DNA from: VXNE01 sp965261535
GTDB lineage: Bacteria; Pseudomonadota; Gammaproteobacteria; Pseudomonadales; Azotimanducaceae
Reading direction: 5' to 3'
Length of the DNA: 64,000 bases
Assembly (NCBI GenBank): GCA_965261535.1
Contig: OZ253469.1
Coordinates: 3,348,001-3,412,000 of the forward strand
The notes beneath the pieces were generated by a model, which was not told where the DNA came from, did no database searches, and saw only the letters and a program-made list of their open reading frames with translations. This document shows positions 41,608-50,209 of the stretch, one piece after another. Made by a program: the position numbers and the translations under genes. Every line of letters begins with the position of its first letter. Position 1 is the stretch's first letter.

Positions 41608-42135
41608 CTACGCCTGCTTGGCAGGCATGAACTTGCCGAGCAACGCGGCGGCCAGGACGAAGCAGAGGAAGTGGTACACCGCGCCGTGAATCTTCCAGGA
41701 CAGCGGATAGAGCCACCATGCGATATCGCTGCCTTCGATGACGACCACGGCAGCCAGGCCGGCTAGCGCCCCGGTCCTCAAGATTTGCGACATGCCGGTC
41801 TGATGCCGTATCAGCAGGAACACCACGACCGCCATGAGAATGTTATGCAAGAAGCCCAACGCCATGTCTTTGGGGTCCGGCTGCGAGGCCGATAACCCGT
41901 GATCCACGTAGATCATGGCGTGCGATCCCTCGGCGAGAAGCTCCATGTTGTCGGCGCCGGGAAGGCTGTAGACGCCGCTCTCGGGGAAATGGCGCTTGAC
42001 GATGCCGAGCGCGGCTTCGGGATCAGCGGTCGCGTTCCATGACGTGTAGGGAAGTGGGCTCAAACCCCAATAGACAAACCCGAATATGAACAGCACAACC
42101 GCCGTCACACCGATGCCTGCAATGATCCTGACCAT
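41608..42135 (-). CDS. hypothetical membrane protein, 175 aa
   Basis: I recognise no family. One membrane helix lies at the N-terminus (IIAGIGVTAVVLFIFGFVYW), a periplasmic stretch of about 60 residues follows, then three more helices (around 95-115, 122-140 and 148-167) and a short basic tail. It is 33 bp upstream of the LolA-like gene on the same strand, so it may belong to the ABC operon as an accessory membrane part. Confidence 0.75.
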   Translation of the reverse strand: MVRIIAGIGVTAVVLFIFGFVYWGLSPLPYTSWNATADPEAALGIVKRHFPESGVYSLPGADNMELLAEGSHAMIYVDHGLSASQPDPKDMALGFLHNILMAVVVFLLIRHQTGMSQILRTGALAGLAAVVVIEGSDIAWWLYPLSWKIHGAVYHFLCFVLAAALLGKFMPAKQA

Positions 42136-42240
42136 GGTTGGAAACTCCTTCTTCTCTTTCCTGTGCGTCTTGTCTGTGCGAACGCCGCTGCACCACCTGA
42201 GTCTTCAACACATTATCAGCATAGAGCGCGTTCCGGTGCA

Positions 42241-44076
42241 CTAGCTTGCGTCCCCGGCGACCTGCCGTGCCTTTTCGGCGTCGTACCACCAGGCGTCGTG
42301 CTGCGGCGGACTGTATATCGCGCCATCTTCGCGCTCCGGACGTCCGAACTTGTCCCAATACACCATGCGCGGCTGGTGCATCGTCTCGAGCGGGATGTTG
42401 TAGAAGCGCCAAAGCAGTACGCGATCCAGGGCGCGGCAGGCGACGATCATCGCGCTCAGCGTCTCGGCGCTTTCCGCGCGTTCGATCAACGCGTCCACGA
42501 CGGGATCGCTGATCCCCGCCAGGTTGCCTGCCACGGGCTCGTCGGCGCCGTGGGACGCGAAGTAGTTTCGAAGCTGTCTCGCCGGCGGCGACACGAATCC
42601 GTGTTCCCGCAGCACGGCGTCGAACTCCCGGCGGCCGATCAGGTTAATGAAGCGTGCGACATCGACAATTTGGATACGCGCGGCGATCCCCAGTCGCCTC
42701 AAGGAACCGACATAGGGAAGCAATATGCGATGGTCGGCTGGTGTCTGGGCGAGCAATTGCAGCGTGAATGGCGTGCCTTGGCCATCTACCAGCCGGCCGT
42801 CGTCCATTCGCCATCCCGCTGCCGCGAGAAGCTCCCGCGCGCGCTGCAGCGCAGCTCGATTGCTGCCAATGCCGACGGAACTCGGTAGTTCAAAGACATC
42901 GGTGAAGACCCGCTCCGGGATCTGTCCCCGGAAGCGTTTCAATGTCTCTAGCTCAGAACCAGTCGGGACGCCCCGCGCGGCGAATTGCGAACCGGCGAAA
43001 TAGCTGTCCGCGCGTTCATACGCGCCATGGTGATACACCCGGTTCTGCCAGTCGAAGTTCATCGCCAGCGTGAGGGCTTCCCGCACGCGGACATCCGACA
43101 GATGGTGCCTGCGCGTGTTCAGCGTGATGGCCCACTGGGCCCCGGTAAGAAGCCGCCATTGGAGGATGTCCCTTGCGAACCTTTCGTCGCCGTCGTAGGA
43201 AAGCCAGTGCCGGATTTCACTTTCAAGTCGAAAGTCGAACAGTCCCTTGCGGAACCCCTCCCGCGCGACCGTGTTGTCGCGGTAGAGGTCGTATCGGATC
43301 TCGTCGAAGTTGTGCCGGCCCAGGTTGATGGGGAGGTGGCGCCCCCAGTAGTTCTTCACGCGTTCGAATCGCACATGGGATCGATCATGGCCAGCCACGC
43401 GGTACGGTCCGCTCCCGAGCGGCGGTATGGATGTCGTTGCGCTCGGATTCCGGTCCTTCCAGTAGTGCGCGGGAAGTATGCTCACGTAGGTGAGCCACTG
43501 CAGGTTATCGGTGCCGAACCTGCGCCTGTGGCGAAACGCCACCTCGCGGGGGCCGGTGATCTCCACCGCCGCGAGCCAGCCCATGAAGATCTTCCCCTGG
43601 ATCGTGCCGAGTACGTGATCGAACGTGAACTTCACGTCCTCCGGGGTGATTGGCGCGCCGTCGTGCCAGCGGGCATCGGGATGCAGCCGGAAATGCAGCG
43701 AACGCCGGTCAGGCGAAAGTGCCACGCCTTGCGCCAGATGACCGTAGAAGCCGCCCAACTCGTCGCCCGCGCGGTGCAGGAGGTAATCGTAGACGCGTTG
43801 CGTGCCGGGTGCGGGGACCACGTCCTCGTCCCATACGTCGGAGAAGTTGCGGATCGGGACATCCGTCGAGAGCCGTAGCACGCCTCCCTTGGGCGCGTTG
43901 GGATTCATGTAGTAGAAACCCCGAAAGTCGGCTGGATACTTCAGTTCGTCGATGAGCGAAATGCCGTGACGAAACTCAAGTGAATCCTCTTCCACGGCCC
44001 AGGCGAGCGCCGCCGCGATGGGGAACAACCAGCAAACGACTGACAGGTTTCTCAACGACCGGCGAGTCCAGCCCAA
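42241..44076 (-). CDS. peptide-type ABC substrate-binding protein (YejA-like)
   Basis: Periplasmic solute receptor of 611 residues, SBP family 5. A signal peptide (LRNLSVVCWLFPIAAALAWA) precedes YPADFRGFYYMNPNAPKGG, the opening of the YejA branch that imports peptides such as microcin C. Later motifs HDGAPITPEDVKFTFDHVL and SDVRVREALTLAMNFDW are typical. No permease or ATPase genes (yejB, yejE, yejF) are nearby, so it is an orphan. Its start overlaps the stop of the SGNH hydrolase gene by 25 bases. Confidence 0.9.
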   Translation of the reverse strand: MGWTRRSLRNLSVVCWLFPIAAALAWAVEEDSLEFRHGISLIDELKYPADFRGFYYMNPNAPKGGVLRLSTDVPIRNFSDVWDEDVVPAPGTQRVYDYLLHRAGDELGGFYGHLAQGVALSPDRRSLHFRLHPDARWHDGAPITPEDVKFTFDHVLGTIQGKIFMGWLAAVEITGPREVAFRHRRRFGTDNLQWLTYVSILPAHYWKDRNPSATTSIPPLGSGPYRVAGHDRSHVRFERVKNYWGRHLPINLGRHNFDEIRYDLYRDNTVAREGFRKGLFDFRLESEIRHWLSYDGDERFARDILQWRLLTGAQWAITLNTRRHHLSDVRVREALTLAMNFDWQNRVYHHGAYERADSYFAGSQFAARGVPTGSELETLKRFRGQIPERVFTDVFELPSSVGIGSNRAALQRARELLAAAGWRMDDGRLVDGQGTPFTLQLLAQTPADHRILLPYVGSLRRLGIAARIQIVDVARFINLIGRREFDAVLREHGFVSPPARQLRNYFASHGADEPVAGNLAGISDPVVDALIERAESAETLSAMIVACRALDRVLLWRFYNIPLETMHQPRMVYWDKFGRPEREDGAIYSPPQHDAWWYDAEKARQVAGDAS

Positions 44077-45206
44077 CGCGCCAATGTCGGCGCGAAGCGT
44101 TCGCCTATGCGGATGTAGCCGGCCGCGTTCGGATGCAGGTCGTCCGGCAGGTCGCCCGCGTCTTCGGCGCCGAACAGCGTGAGTCCATCGAGGTAGTGCA
44201 GGTTTTCATCGCCCGACGTGCGGCGCGCATCGATCACTTCGGCCATGATCTCCCGGACACGCCGAAGCGACATGCAGCCGTTGCGAATCGCATCGAAGCC
44301 CTCGAAGGTCAGGAACTTGCCAGACGCATCGCGGATCATCGGTCCGGGTTGCGTTTCGGCGGCGGGACAGAAGATGGGGGAAGTCGCGATGATGGGCGTG
44401 TCCGGCTTGCCTTCGCGGATCGTATCGAGAAAGCCGTGCAGGGCAGGCCCGAAGACACGTTCGCGCATGGAATCCATGTTGACGATGTTGATGCCGATCT
44501 TGATGCTGACGATGTCGGCGTCCGCGTCCCGGATGGTGCGGGCGACGAACGGGTCCAGGTGGCACTGGCCGCCAAGTCCGAGGTTCTGCACTGCGACGTT
44601 CGCGCGCCGGGCAGCCACTGCCGGCCAGATGTATGCAGGCTCTTCCGCATCCGCGCATTGGCTGATGGAACTGCCGTAGTGGATCCATTTGGCTCGGACA
44701 TCGGTCGTCATCGGCGCCAGGTGTGCGCCGTCGTCGAGGATCAGCGTCCGAAGTTCGATGGAGGCGTTGTGCGGCAACCACAGTTCACAGTCCTTGCAGC
44801 CCCCAGCGAGGTCGCTGACCCATATGGTGTCCGGTTCGCCGCGAACGAATTCGAAACGGCGTGCCGCCCGGGGAGTGAGGATGATGGTGTTGCCCTTGGT
44901 GGAGCGGGCCGAATAGATGCGGCCTCCGGTTTCCAGGTTGAAGGTTACCGGCCTGCGCGGTCGGTCGATCGCGTGCCTGGTCGTTGCCAGAAACGCAAGT
45001 CCCAGGCGTGTCGCGTCGGTGTTGAATTGCAGCCGCACCCCTGACGCCATGCGTGCCATCACTTCCACCCCCGCGGGCAACTGCGCGCGCGTCCAGTCGG
45101 GTAGCCGCCTGGGACTGATGCCTTCGTCTCGGTCATCGAAACCCATGGCGCCGTACGCGCGCACGACATCGCCCAGCAGTTGCCTCATGGCCAGCGATTT
45201 CGTCAT
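44052..45206 (-). CDS. SGNH/GDSL-family hydrolase
   Basis: Serine esterase of about 384 residues from ATG 45206 (ATG 45218 is possible). A beta-sandwich-like N-terminal domain of about 175 residues precedes the hydrolase core. Catalytic blocks: KWIHYGSSISQC (nucleophile Ser), NLGLGGQCHLD, VSIKIGINIV (the usual Gly-X-Asn-Asp is modified) and DDLHPNAAGY (Asp and His). Relatives remove acyl groups from carbohydrates or lipids. It overlaps the downstream SBP gene, suggesting joint expression. Confidence 0.85.
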   Translation of the reverse strand: MTKSLAMRQLLGDVVRAYGAMGFDDRDEGISPRRLPDWTRAQLPAGVEVMARMASGVRLQFNTDATRLGLAFLATTRHAIDRPRRPVTFNLETGGRIYSARSTKGNTIILTPRAARRFEFVRGEPDTIWVSDLAGGCKDCELWLPHNASIELRTLILDDGAHLAPMTTDVRAKWIHYGSSISQCADAEEPAYIWPAVAARRANVAVQNLGLGGQCHLDPFVARTIRDADADIVSIKIGINIVNMDSMRERVFGPALHGFLDTIREGKPDTPIIATSPIFCPAAETQPGPMIRDASGKFLTFEGFDAIRNGCMSLRRVREIMAEVIDARRTSGDENLHYLDGLTLFGAEDAGDLPDDLHPNAAGYIRIGERFAPTLARWAGLAGR

Positions 45207-45327
45207 GGAAGCCTGCATTCGGTAGTACGAGTCATGCGGTCCTTGATCGGGGCGATGGTCGGGTCCGAGTATACGCGCCGAAACCTGGCTGACCGGGCCG
45301 GGCAACTGCGCGGCTTCACAACCGAAC

Positions 45328-45600
45328 TCACACGCAGATGTCCGCATCGGGGACGACGGTGTGCGCTACCGGGCGACCCCGGCAGAACCGGAAATCCGCA
45401 CGAATGCGCTCGCCCTTGAGCACCCTCGGCAGCCAGATGCGATCGTTTTCCCACATCTCGTCGTATGGAATCTCATCCATGCGGCAGCAGAAAGGGTCGG
45501 CTTCCGCAGTGCGCGCGGCCACGCCGCGGAACTCGGATGAAACGAAAGCAAATCCCGCCATGGCGAAGCCTTCTGCCGGGTCGTGGGCGTAAATGCTCGC
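45328..45600 (-). pseudogene. truncated Nudix-gene copy lacking the Nudix box
   Basis: From EGFAMAGFAFVSSEF to the C-terminal HTVVPDADICV this fragment matches the last half of the intact Nudix protein at 47843-48346 almost residue for residue, including the exact run EIPYDEMWENDRIWLPRV. Nucleotide similarity also extends about 25-35 bp past both stop codons. The N-terminal half with the catalytic Nudix box is absent; upstream the frame is unrelated. The fragment and the intact gene lie on either side of the ATPase/TOPRIM-like pair, in the same orientation. Confidence 0.85.
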
Positions 45601-45686
45601 CAATGCACACCCATCTGCCTCAGCAACGATGGGTTCTCGTGAGCCGCGCCCAGCGGCGCCAGTTGATGCAGAAGAACCTTGAACCG

Positions 45687-46439
45687 CTACCGCAACGACT
45701 CGCGAAGCGCATCGATCTGCCCCTTCGTCGTATCGTGCAAGCGACCTTTCGGCAGCCAACCAGTTACGCCGACGGCTACGCTGCCCCAGGCGAACATCGT
45801 CCTCAGCGACGCACATCTCTCCTCGTGCGACAGCACATGCGGGACATCTAACGCGCTGACAATCAAACGTCCGTGCTCCTTCTCGTCGAAGCCTGCATGA
45901 AGAGCTCTCAACTCGTTCTTCGGGTGCCCAATAGTCTCAACGTCTCCGTCGAAGTCCTCCAAGTCGGTGCCCAGCACCTCATTGACCGCCTTGGCGTCCG
46001 CAAAGTAATAGGCTTCGAGCATGTTCACCAGAAAGTGAACCGCCGCCTTCGCCGACATGTCCTCTCGAAGCATGGTGTCCAGCGCCATTCGGTAACGGTC
46101 GAACACTGCATCTACTTCGTCCGAACGGCTTGCTTCGAGGTCGTCCACCAGCAGCACGAAGTCTCCCGTAGATGACAGAAACCTCCGCGCCGGGATACCG
46201 ATCTGCTCGGCGTCCCTGTCCGGTATCCGCTTGCCCGTTCCCACCATCGTCTGCTTTCGCCGTGCGGATCGTATGGGCGATCGCTGGCCAATTCGACGGA
46301 TCACTGTAAACGAACAGTTTCCTTGGGATGCCAGAATGCGAAACAGATCCGGAAGACACTGCTCTTCAGTCTCCCCTGTCACGATCAGCCCGAACCGGAA
46401 GAACCGCCACTCAGCGGCGTTCGCGCCACAGCGCGGCAT
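45687..46439 (-). CDS. DUF4276-like protein with TOPRIM-type motifs
   Basis: About 250 residues. LIVTGETEEQCLPDLFRIL holds an early Glu and DFVLLVDDLEASRSDEVDAV an acidic Asp-Asp, the two TOPRIM nuclease landmarks; AVHFLVNMLEAYYFAD then gives another conserved acidic helix of DUF4276/RloB-like proteins. These are usually paired with an AAA ATPase, as here: the ATG at 46439 overlaps the ATPase stop (TGATG), and a GTG one codon earlier is possible. By analogy with OLD and PARIS systems it may be the effector nuclease of an anti-phage pair. That function is inferred. Confidence 0.75.
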   Translation of the reverse strand: MPRCGANAAEWRFFRFGLIVTGETEEQCLPDLFRILASQGNCSFTVIRRIGQRSPIRSARRKQTMVGTGKRIPDRDAEQIGIPARRFLSSTGDFVLLVDDLEASRSDEVDAVFDRYRMALDTMLREDMSAKAAVHFLVNMLEAYYFADAKAVNEVLGTDLEDFDGDVETIGHPKNELRALHAGFDEKEHGRLIVSALDVPHVLSHEERCASLRTMFAWGSVAVGVTGWLPKGRLHDTTKGQIDALRESLR

Positions 46440-47620
46440 CACGAATCGATCGCTTCGAAGGTCGCACGCCCTTGTGGAGCGATCGCCTCTGACATGTAGA
46501 GCGAACCTGGTGCGTATTCTTCCAACAGATCCTTGATCTCTTCGATTTCAGACAGCCGATCGAACCGGACACAGCCTTGCTCTACCCGCGCCGCCAGAAT
46601 GTCCTCGGGCTCAAACTGGCTGATCAGGACAGGCGAATGGGTTGCGACGAAAATCTGCTTTCCCCATTGGGCGGCAGCACACCTGATTGCTCGCGCCAAT
46701 ACAGATAGTGCCCAAGGATGTAGCGACACCTCCGGCTCGTCGAACAACAGTACCGCCTCTCGGTCTCCTTCCGCGAACAACGCTAGGAGAAGAAGAAGCA
46801 ACTCAAGTACGCCGTCCGAGATCCCGGATGCAAATATCGCTTCACTTCGCCCCTTCTCCAAAAAGCTCGCATAGACAGACGATGGCCCGGTCTGTTCGAG
46901 AACGATACCGTCAAACACGGGAAAGGCTTCGGCCATGTACCCCATGATGGTGTTGTACCGCGCATCCACGTTGCGCTTGTCCTGCACGTTCCTGAGCACC
47001 GACCAAGCGTTGTCTCCACGGTCCCAAAGCCTTGTGTGATGGCTGCTCTCCGATCCGCTTCGCTTCAGAGCCCCGAGCCGGAACGAGCGCGAGTGATAGA
47101 AACGGACGAAATGCAGCAAGCGGTCAAGATATCCTGCTTCGTCATCCCCGCTGTTGAAGTCCAAGAACAGGCCAAGACTGATCTTGTCGGGTTCGCGCAA
47201 CTCAATGGCGGGCGCCTGCCCGACCCCAGCATTGAACAGCGATGCGCTCGTCGACCCGGGAGCACGTTCTATGAGCGTAAGGCTGCGGCCGGGGGAAACA
47301 AGGAGCTCACCTGGAAACGGTTCTATCCTTCCGGCCGCCAGCGAAAACGAAAGTGCGTAGGTGACACCTCCACCAGAGAGTTCCACGAGTATGCGTCGAT
47401 CATCGCTGGCTCCATCCCAAAGGAGACCGATTCCATGATCCCGCTCCGACGACGCGACCTCTACCCCTCGTATGGCGCAATCGCGGAAGAAGTACACGGT
47501 GTCGAGCAGAGTCGACTTCCCAGCTCCGTTGGGCCCGAACAGGACGTTGATCGCGCCCACTTCGATATCCACGTCGGCTAGCGCACGGTAGTTGTGAACA
47601 CGAATGCCGTTCAATCCCAA
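46439..47620 (-). CDS. AAA_21/OLD-like ATPase of a putative defence pair
   Basis: A 393-residue RecF/OLD-type ATPase without a TOPRIM domain of its own. Walker A is GPNGAGKST at 29-37, directly after the strand IRVHNYRALADVDIEVGAI; a signature-like SGISDGVLELLLL, Walker B AVLLFDEPEVSLHPWA and the H-loop VATHSPVLISQF follow in order. The domain organisation matches the ATPase of two-gene systems such as PARIS, with the nuclease-like domain on the next gene. The overlapping stop/start indicates a complex made in fixed ratio. No other defence gene is adjacent. Confidence 0.85.
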   Translation of the reverse strand: MGLNGIRVHNYRALADVDIEVGAINVLFGPNGAGKSTLLDTVYFFRDCAIRGVEVASSERDHGIGLLWDGASDDRRILVELSGGGVTYALSFSLAAGRIEPFPGELLVSPGRSLTLIERAPGSTSASLFNAGVGQAPAIELREPDKISLGLFLDFNSGDDEAGYLDRLLHFVRFYHSRSFRLGALKRSGSESSHHTRLWDRGDNAWSVLRNVQDKRNVDARYNTIMGYMAEAFPVFDGIVLEQTGPSSVYASFLEKGRSEAIFASGISDGVLELLLLLLALFAEGDREAVLLFDEPEVSLHPWALSVLARAIRCAAAQWGKQIFVATHSPVLISQFEPEDILAARVEQGCVRFDRLSEIEEIKDLLEEYAPGSLYMSEAIAPQGRATFEAIDS

Positions 47621-47842
47621 GACACCACTCCGTCAACCCTAGCCAAACCTGCCATCCGACAGGACTCTACCACGTAGCCCCGATCGCTCCCGCGCCGAAT
47701 GCCGCGCGCCACAGATCACAAGACCGTCTTGCGTGCCGGTGACAATCGTGCGGTCAATGCCAATTCGTCGGATCTCTTCGACCGCCTCACATCGGGGCAG
47801 TGGGGCGGGAAATCGTGCAGCTTCACAACTGAACGCGAAAAC

Positions 47843-48346
47843 TCACACGCAGATGTCCGTATCGGAGATGACGGTGTGCGCTACCGGGCGACCCCGGCAG
47901 AACCGGAAGTCCGCGCGAATGCGCTCGCCCTTGAGCACCCTCGGCAGCCAGATGCGATCGTTTTCCCACATCTCGTCGTATGGAATCTCGTTGATGCGGC
48001 ACCAGAAGGGGTCGGCTTCCGCTGTGCGGGCGCGCGCGCCCTGAAAGTCCGACGAAACGAAAGCATATCCTGCCATGGCTAAGCCTTCCGTCGGGTCGTC
48101 GTAGCGCAACAACGCGTGCAGTGAGAGCGATTGAACGCGAATGCCGACCTCTTCGGCGACTTCGCGAATCGCGCACGCTTCGGCTGATTCGCCCGCCTCG
48201 ATCCGACCTCCCGGCGCATTGACTTTTCCCGCTCCATGGCCGCGCAACTTGCGTATCAGGAGTACCGAATCGCCGCGCGCGAGATATACCAGGGTGGCAC
48301 GCTCCTTAGGCTGCCAGTCGCGGGGAATGCACGGGTAGCAGGACAT
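47843..48346 (-). CDS. Nudix hydrolase (MutT-like)
   Basis: Pyrophosphohydrolase of 167 residues. The 23-residue Nudix box is complete: GGRIEAGESAEACAIREV followed by AEEVGI, with all catalytic acids. The first strand ERATLVYLARGDSVLLIRKL resembles MutT-type 8-oxo-dGTPases. The C-terminal half, from EGLAMAGYAF on, is what the truncated copy at 45328-45600 repeats. ATG 48346 opens MSCYPCIPRDWQPKER. The ATPase/TOPRIM-like pair lies about 220 bp downstream. Confidence 0.92.
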   Translation of the reverse strand: MSCYPCIPRDWQPKERATLVYLARGDSVLLIRKLRGHGAGKVNAPGGRIEAGESAEACAIREVAEEVGIRVQSLSLHALLRYDDPTEGLAMAGYAFVSSDFQGARARTAEADPFWCRINEIPYDEMWENDRIWLPRVLKGERIRADFRFCRGRPVAHTVISDTDICV

Positions 48347-48387
48347 ATCCGAGCGGTAGGTTCGCCATCCCGCCGGCTGCGGGGCAC

Positions 48388-49428
48388 TTATGGCGTGTTC
48401 AGGCAGAATCCAGGATGCAGGACCGGCTCGACTTCGCCGACGCTAATCAGCGATTCAGCCATATCACGAAGTGAATCATTCAGATCCCGGTAGGTAATGC
48501 CGAGAGCTCGCGATCGATCATTGCGCAGGTCGGTGCCGGCATAGACAGCCTTGCGCTCTCTCTTCCGCGCCAGCCCTTCTTCATCCAGATCCTCCGTCAT
48601 GTCGGGCGTTGCAAAGCCGAGTTCGGGCAGTAGCCGATCGATACGCGCACACGCCTCTTCGATATCGATCCTCTCGGTGTTGTAGGCGATATAGCGCTCG
48701 CCATTCCCCACCATAACGCTTTCCAGTATGGCGATCTGGGTTGCCGCGGTGTCGCGAACATCGACCGTATGCCAGGGCCTGTAACCATGCACGGCCGGAT
48801 TGCACTCTCCCAACAGCATCTTTTTCATCAATCCCTGCCACGGACCGCCGTCTCCCTGATGCGCGGACTGTATCGGACCTACGTTATCTGCGGGACAGCA
48901 AGTGATCGAATCCCACATATCACTTTGTTCCGCCTGCTGTTTACTCGTCGAGTAACCGGAAACCCTTGGGTCACCCTGGTCGGGATAGCGGTCTTCGTAG
49001 ATCACCGGCCGTTTCACCATTTCATCAAAGGTCCTCTCGGAAACCACTGCCGCGATGCTGGACGTGACAACCACCCGGGTGACAGAGCCTGACTCGTTCA
49101 TACTATTGATAATGTGGTCGCAGACCATTTGTATGTATTCGGCGTTGCCATACTGGTTGACGTGGGAAACGTGCGCGACGCCATGGCATCCCTTGAAGAT
49201 GTCGTCAAAACACCCGGCGTTGTTCAGATCCGCCGAATGCAGTGTCAACCGGTCGGAAACACATCCGGGCATGGCCTTGAGGAAACCCGTCTTGGTTGCA
49301 TCGCTTTCATCGCGCACGCAGGCGCGAACGCGGTAGCCGCGGCCCAGTAGACGTCTAACTACCCAACCGCCGATAAATCCGGCGGCGCCGGTGACAGCAA
49401 CAGTGCCACCTCTTGGAACGGGCGCCAT
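48388..49428 (-). CDS. NAD(P)-dependent epimerase/reductase (DFR-like extended SDR)
   Basis: Extended short-chain dehydrogenase of 346 residues. Rossmann motif VTGAAGFIGGWVVRRLL is near the N-terminus, with catalytic Ser in VVVTSSIAAV and Tyr-X3-Lys in GYSTSKQQAE. The pattern fits dihydroflavonol-4-reductase-like enzymes that reduce aldehydes or ketones; substrate unknown. ATG 49428 follows AGAGAGGACTG; an ATG 13 codons upstream has no ribosome site. Confidence 0.86.
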   Translation of the reverse strand: MAPVPRGGTVAVTGAAGFIGGWVVRRLLGRGYRVRACVRDESDATKTGFLKAMPGCVSDRLTLHSADLNNAGCFDDIFKGCHGVAHVSHVNQYGNAEYIQMVCDHIINSMNESGSVTRVVVTSSIAAVVSERTFDEMVKRPVIYEDRYPDQGDPRVSGYSTSKQQAEQSDMWDSITCCPADNVGPIQSAHQGDGGPWQGLMKKMLLGECNPAVHGYRPWHTVDVRDTAATQIAILESVMVGNGERYIAYNTERIDIEEACARIDRLLPELGFATPDMTEDLDEEGLARKRERKAVYAGTDLRNDRSRALGITYRDLNDSLRDMAESLISVGEVEPVLHPGFCLNTP

Positions 49429-49535
49429 GGTCAGTCCTCTCTTTAGGTTGTAGCAGGGCAGCGGCAAGATAGGGGAATTTTATCGGGAGCGCGATATGAT
49501 TCGGCCCTTGTCCGAATGTTCCCTACGCTATCGCC

Positions 49536-49691
49536 TCAAACCTCCACTGCGTACCGCGCGCGATGAAATAATTCAGTAATGGCGGACGGATACAGTGTTT
49601 CCAACGCCTGTTCGTCGAGCCATCCGGCGACGCGAGGTTCCGGAACCCTCCGCAACGGCTCCGAAACCACATCGGTATCTACCAGAATCAT
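49536..49691 (-). pseudogene. truncated FitB/VapC-type PIN toxin
   Basis: Only 51 codons remain: MILVDTDVVSEPLRRVPEP, then VAGWLDEQALETLYPSAITE, followed by unrelated residues and a TGA at 49536. A full FitB toxin is about 135-140 residues; the third and fourth acidic motifs and most of the fold are missing, and no downstream segment restores them. The start overlaps the antitoxin stop (ATGA). The gene is too short for a working nuclease. Confidence 0.78.
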
Positions 49692-49939
49692 TCAAGCTCG
49701 ACCGGCCGGCCCGGAGCGCTGTCGCGTAGCGCAAAGCCCGCGGACTCCTCCTCCGTCAACCCGGCGCGCTGGCCGACGGCGGTCAGCAGCGAACCCAATC
49801 CGACCCGCCCTTCCGGCAGGACCGTTTCCTCCAGGATGGCGCGCACCTCGGCCTCGGTGCTGCGGCCGCGCAGGGCTGCCCGCACACGCAAGGCGCGATG
49901 GACCTCGTCGGACAGGTTGCGGACGGTCAGCATGGCCAT
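49688..49939 (-). CDS. FitA/VapB-type ribbon-helix-helix antitoxin
   Basis: An antitoxin of about 83 residues starting MAMLTVRNLSDEVHRALRVR, the ribbon-helix-helix of the FitA family, with ALRGRSTEAEVRAILEETV completing the DNA-binding domain and a C-terminal toxin-binding tail. ATG 49939 or 49933 may be used. It is intact, whereas its partner toxin is truncated, so it may persist as an orphan regulator or anti-addiction antitoxin. Confidence 0.85.
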   Translation of the reverse strand: MAMLTVRNLSDEVHRALRVRAALRGRSTEAEVRAILEETVLPEGRVGLGSLLTAVGQRAGLTEEESAGFALRDSAPGRPVELE

Positions 49940-50209
49940 AGTCGATAACCCATCATGCCTTCGATGCATGCGTTATATCAGCATGAAGGCAATCAGCAAA
50001 CGCCAACGTGCCAAAATCAGGCTCGCCGAAGGGCTCGCGTCGCTGCTTGCCGATTCCTATTCTGACGCCCGGAATCCACAGGCCGAACCGGGAGGCAAAA
50101 TCTCCCATGCGCTCGGATCGCTGTCGTTCAGACGCCACTTGGGGCAAAAGCCAGGCGGATGTCCTCGACACTGTGCTCACGTGCCCGGGGGGCACAGTCG
50201 GCAAGCCCA

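Noticed and set aside
47641..47815. Possible small minus-strand gene between the ATPase gene and the Nudix gene
   Set aside because: One frame gives a plausible-looking stretch (EEIRRIGIDRTIVTGTQDGL) ending in TAG at 47640, but there is no start codon or ribosome site and no family match; it could be a fragment or chance.
49970..50209. Plus-strand reading frames between the FitA gene and nhaC
   Set aside because: No ribosome site, no recognisable family, and they overlap the ends of both neighbouring genes antisense.
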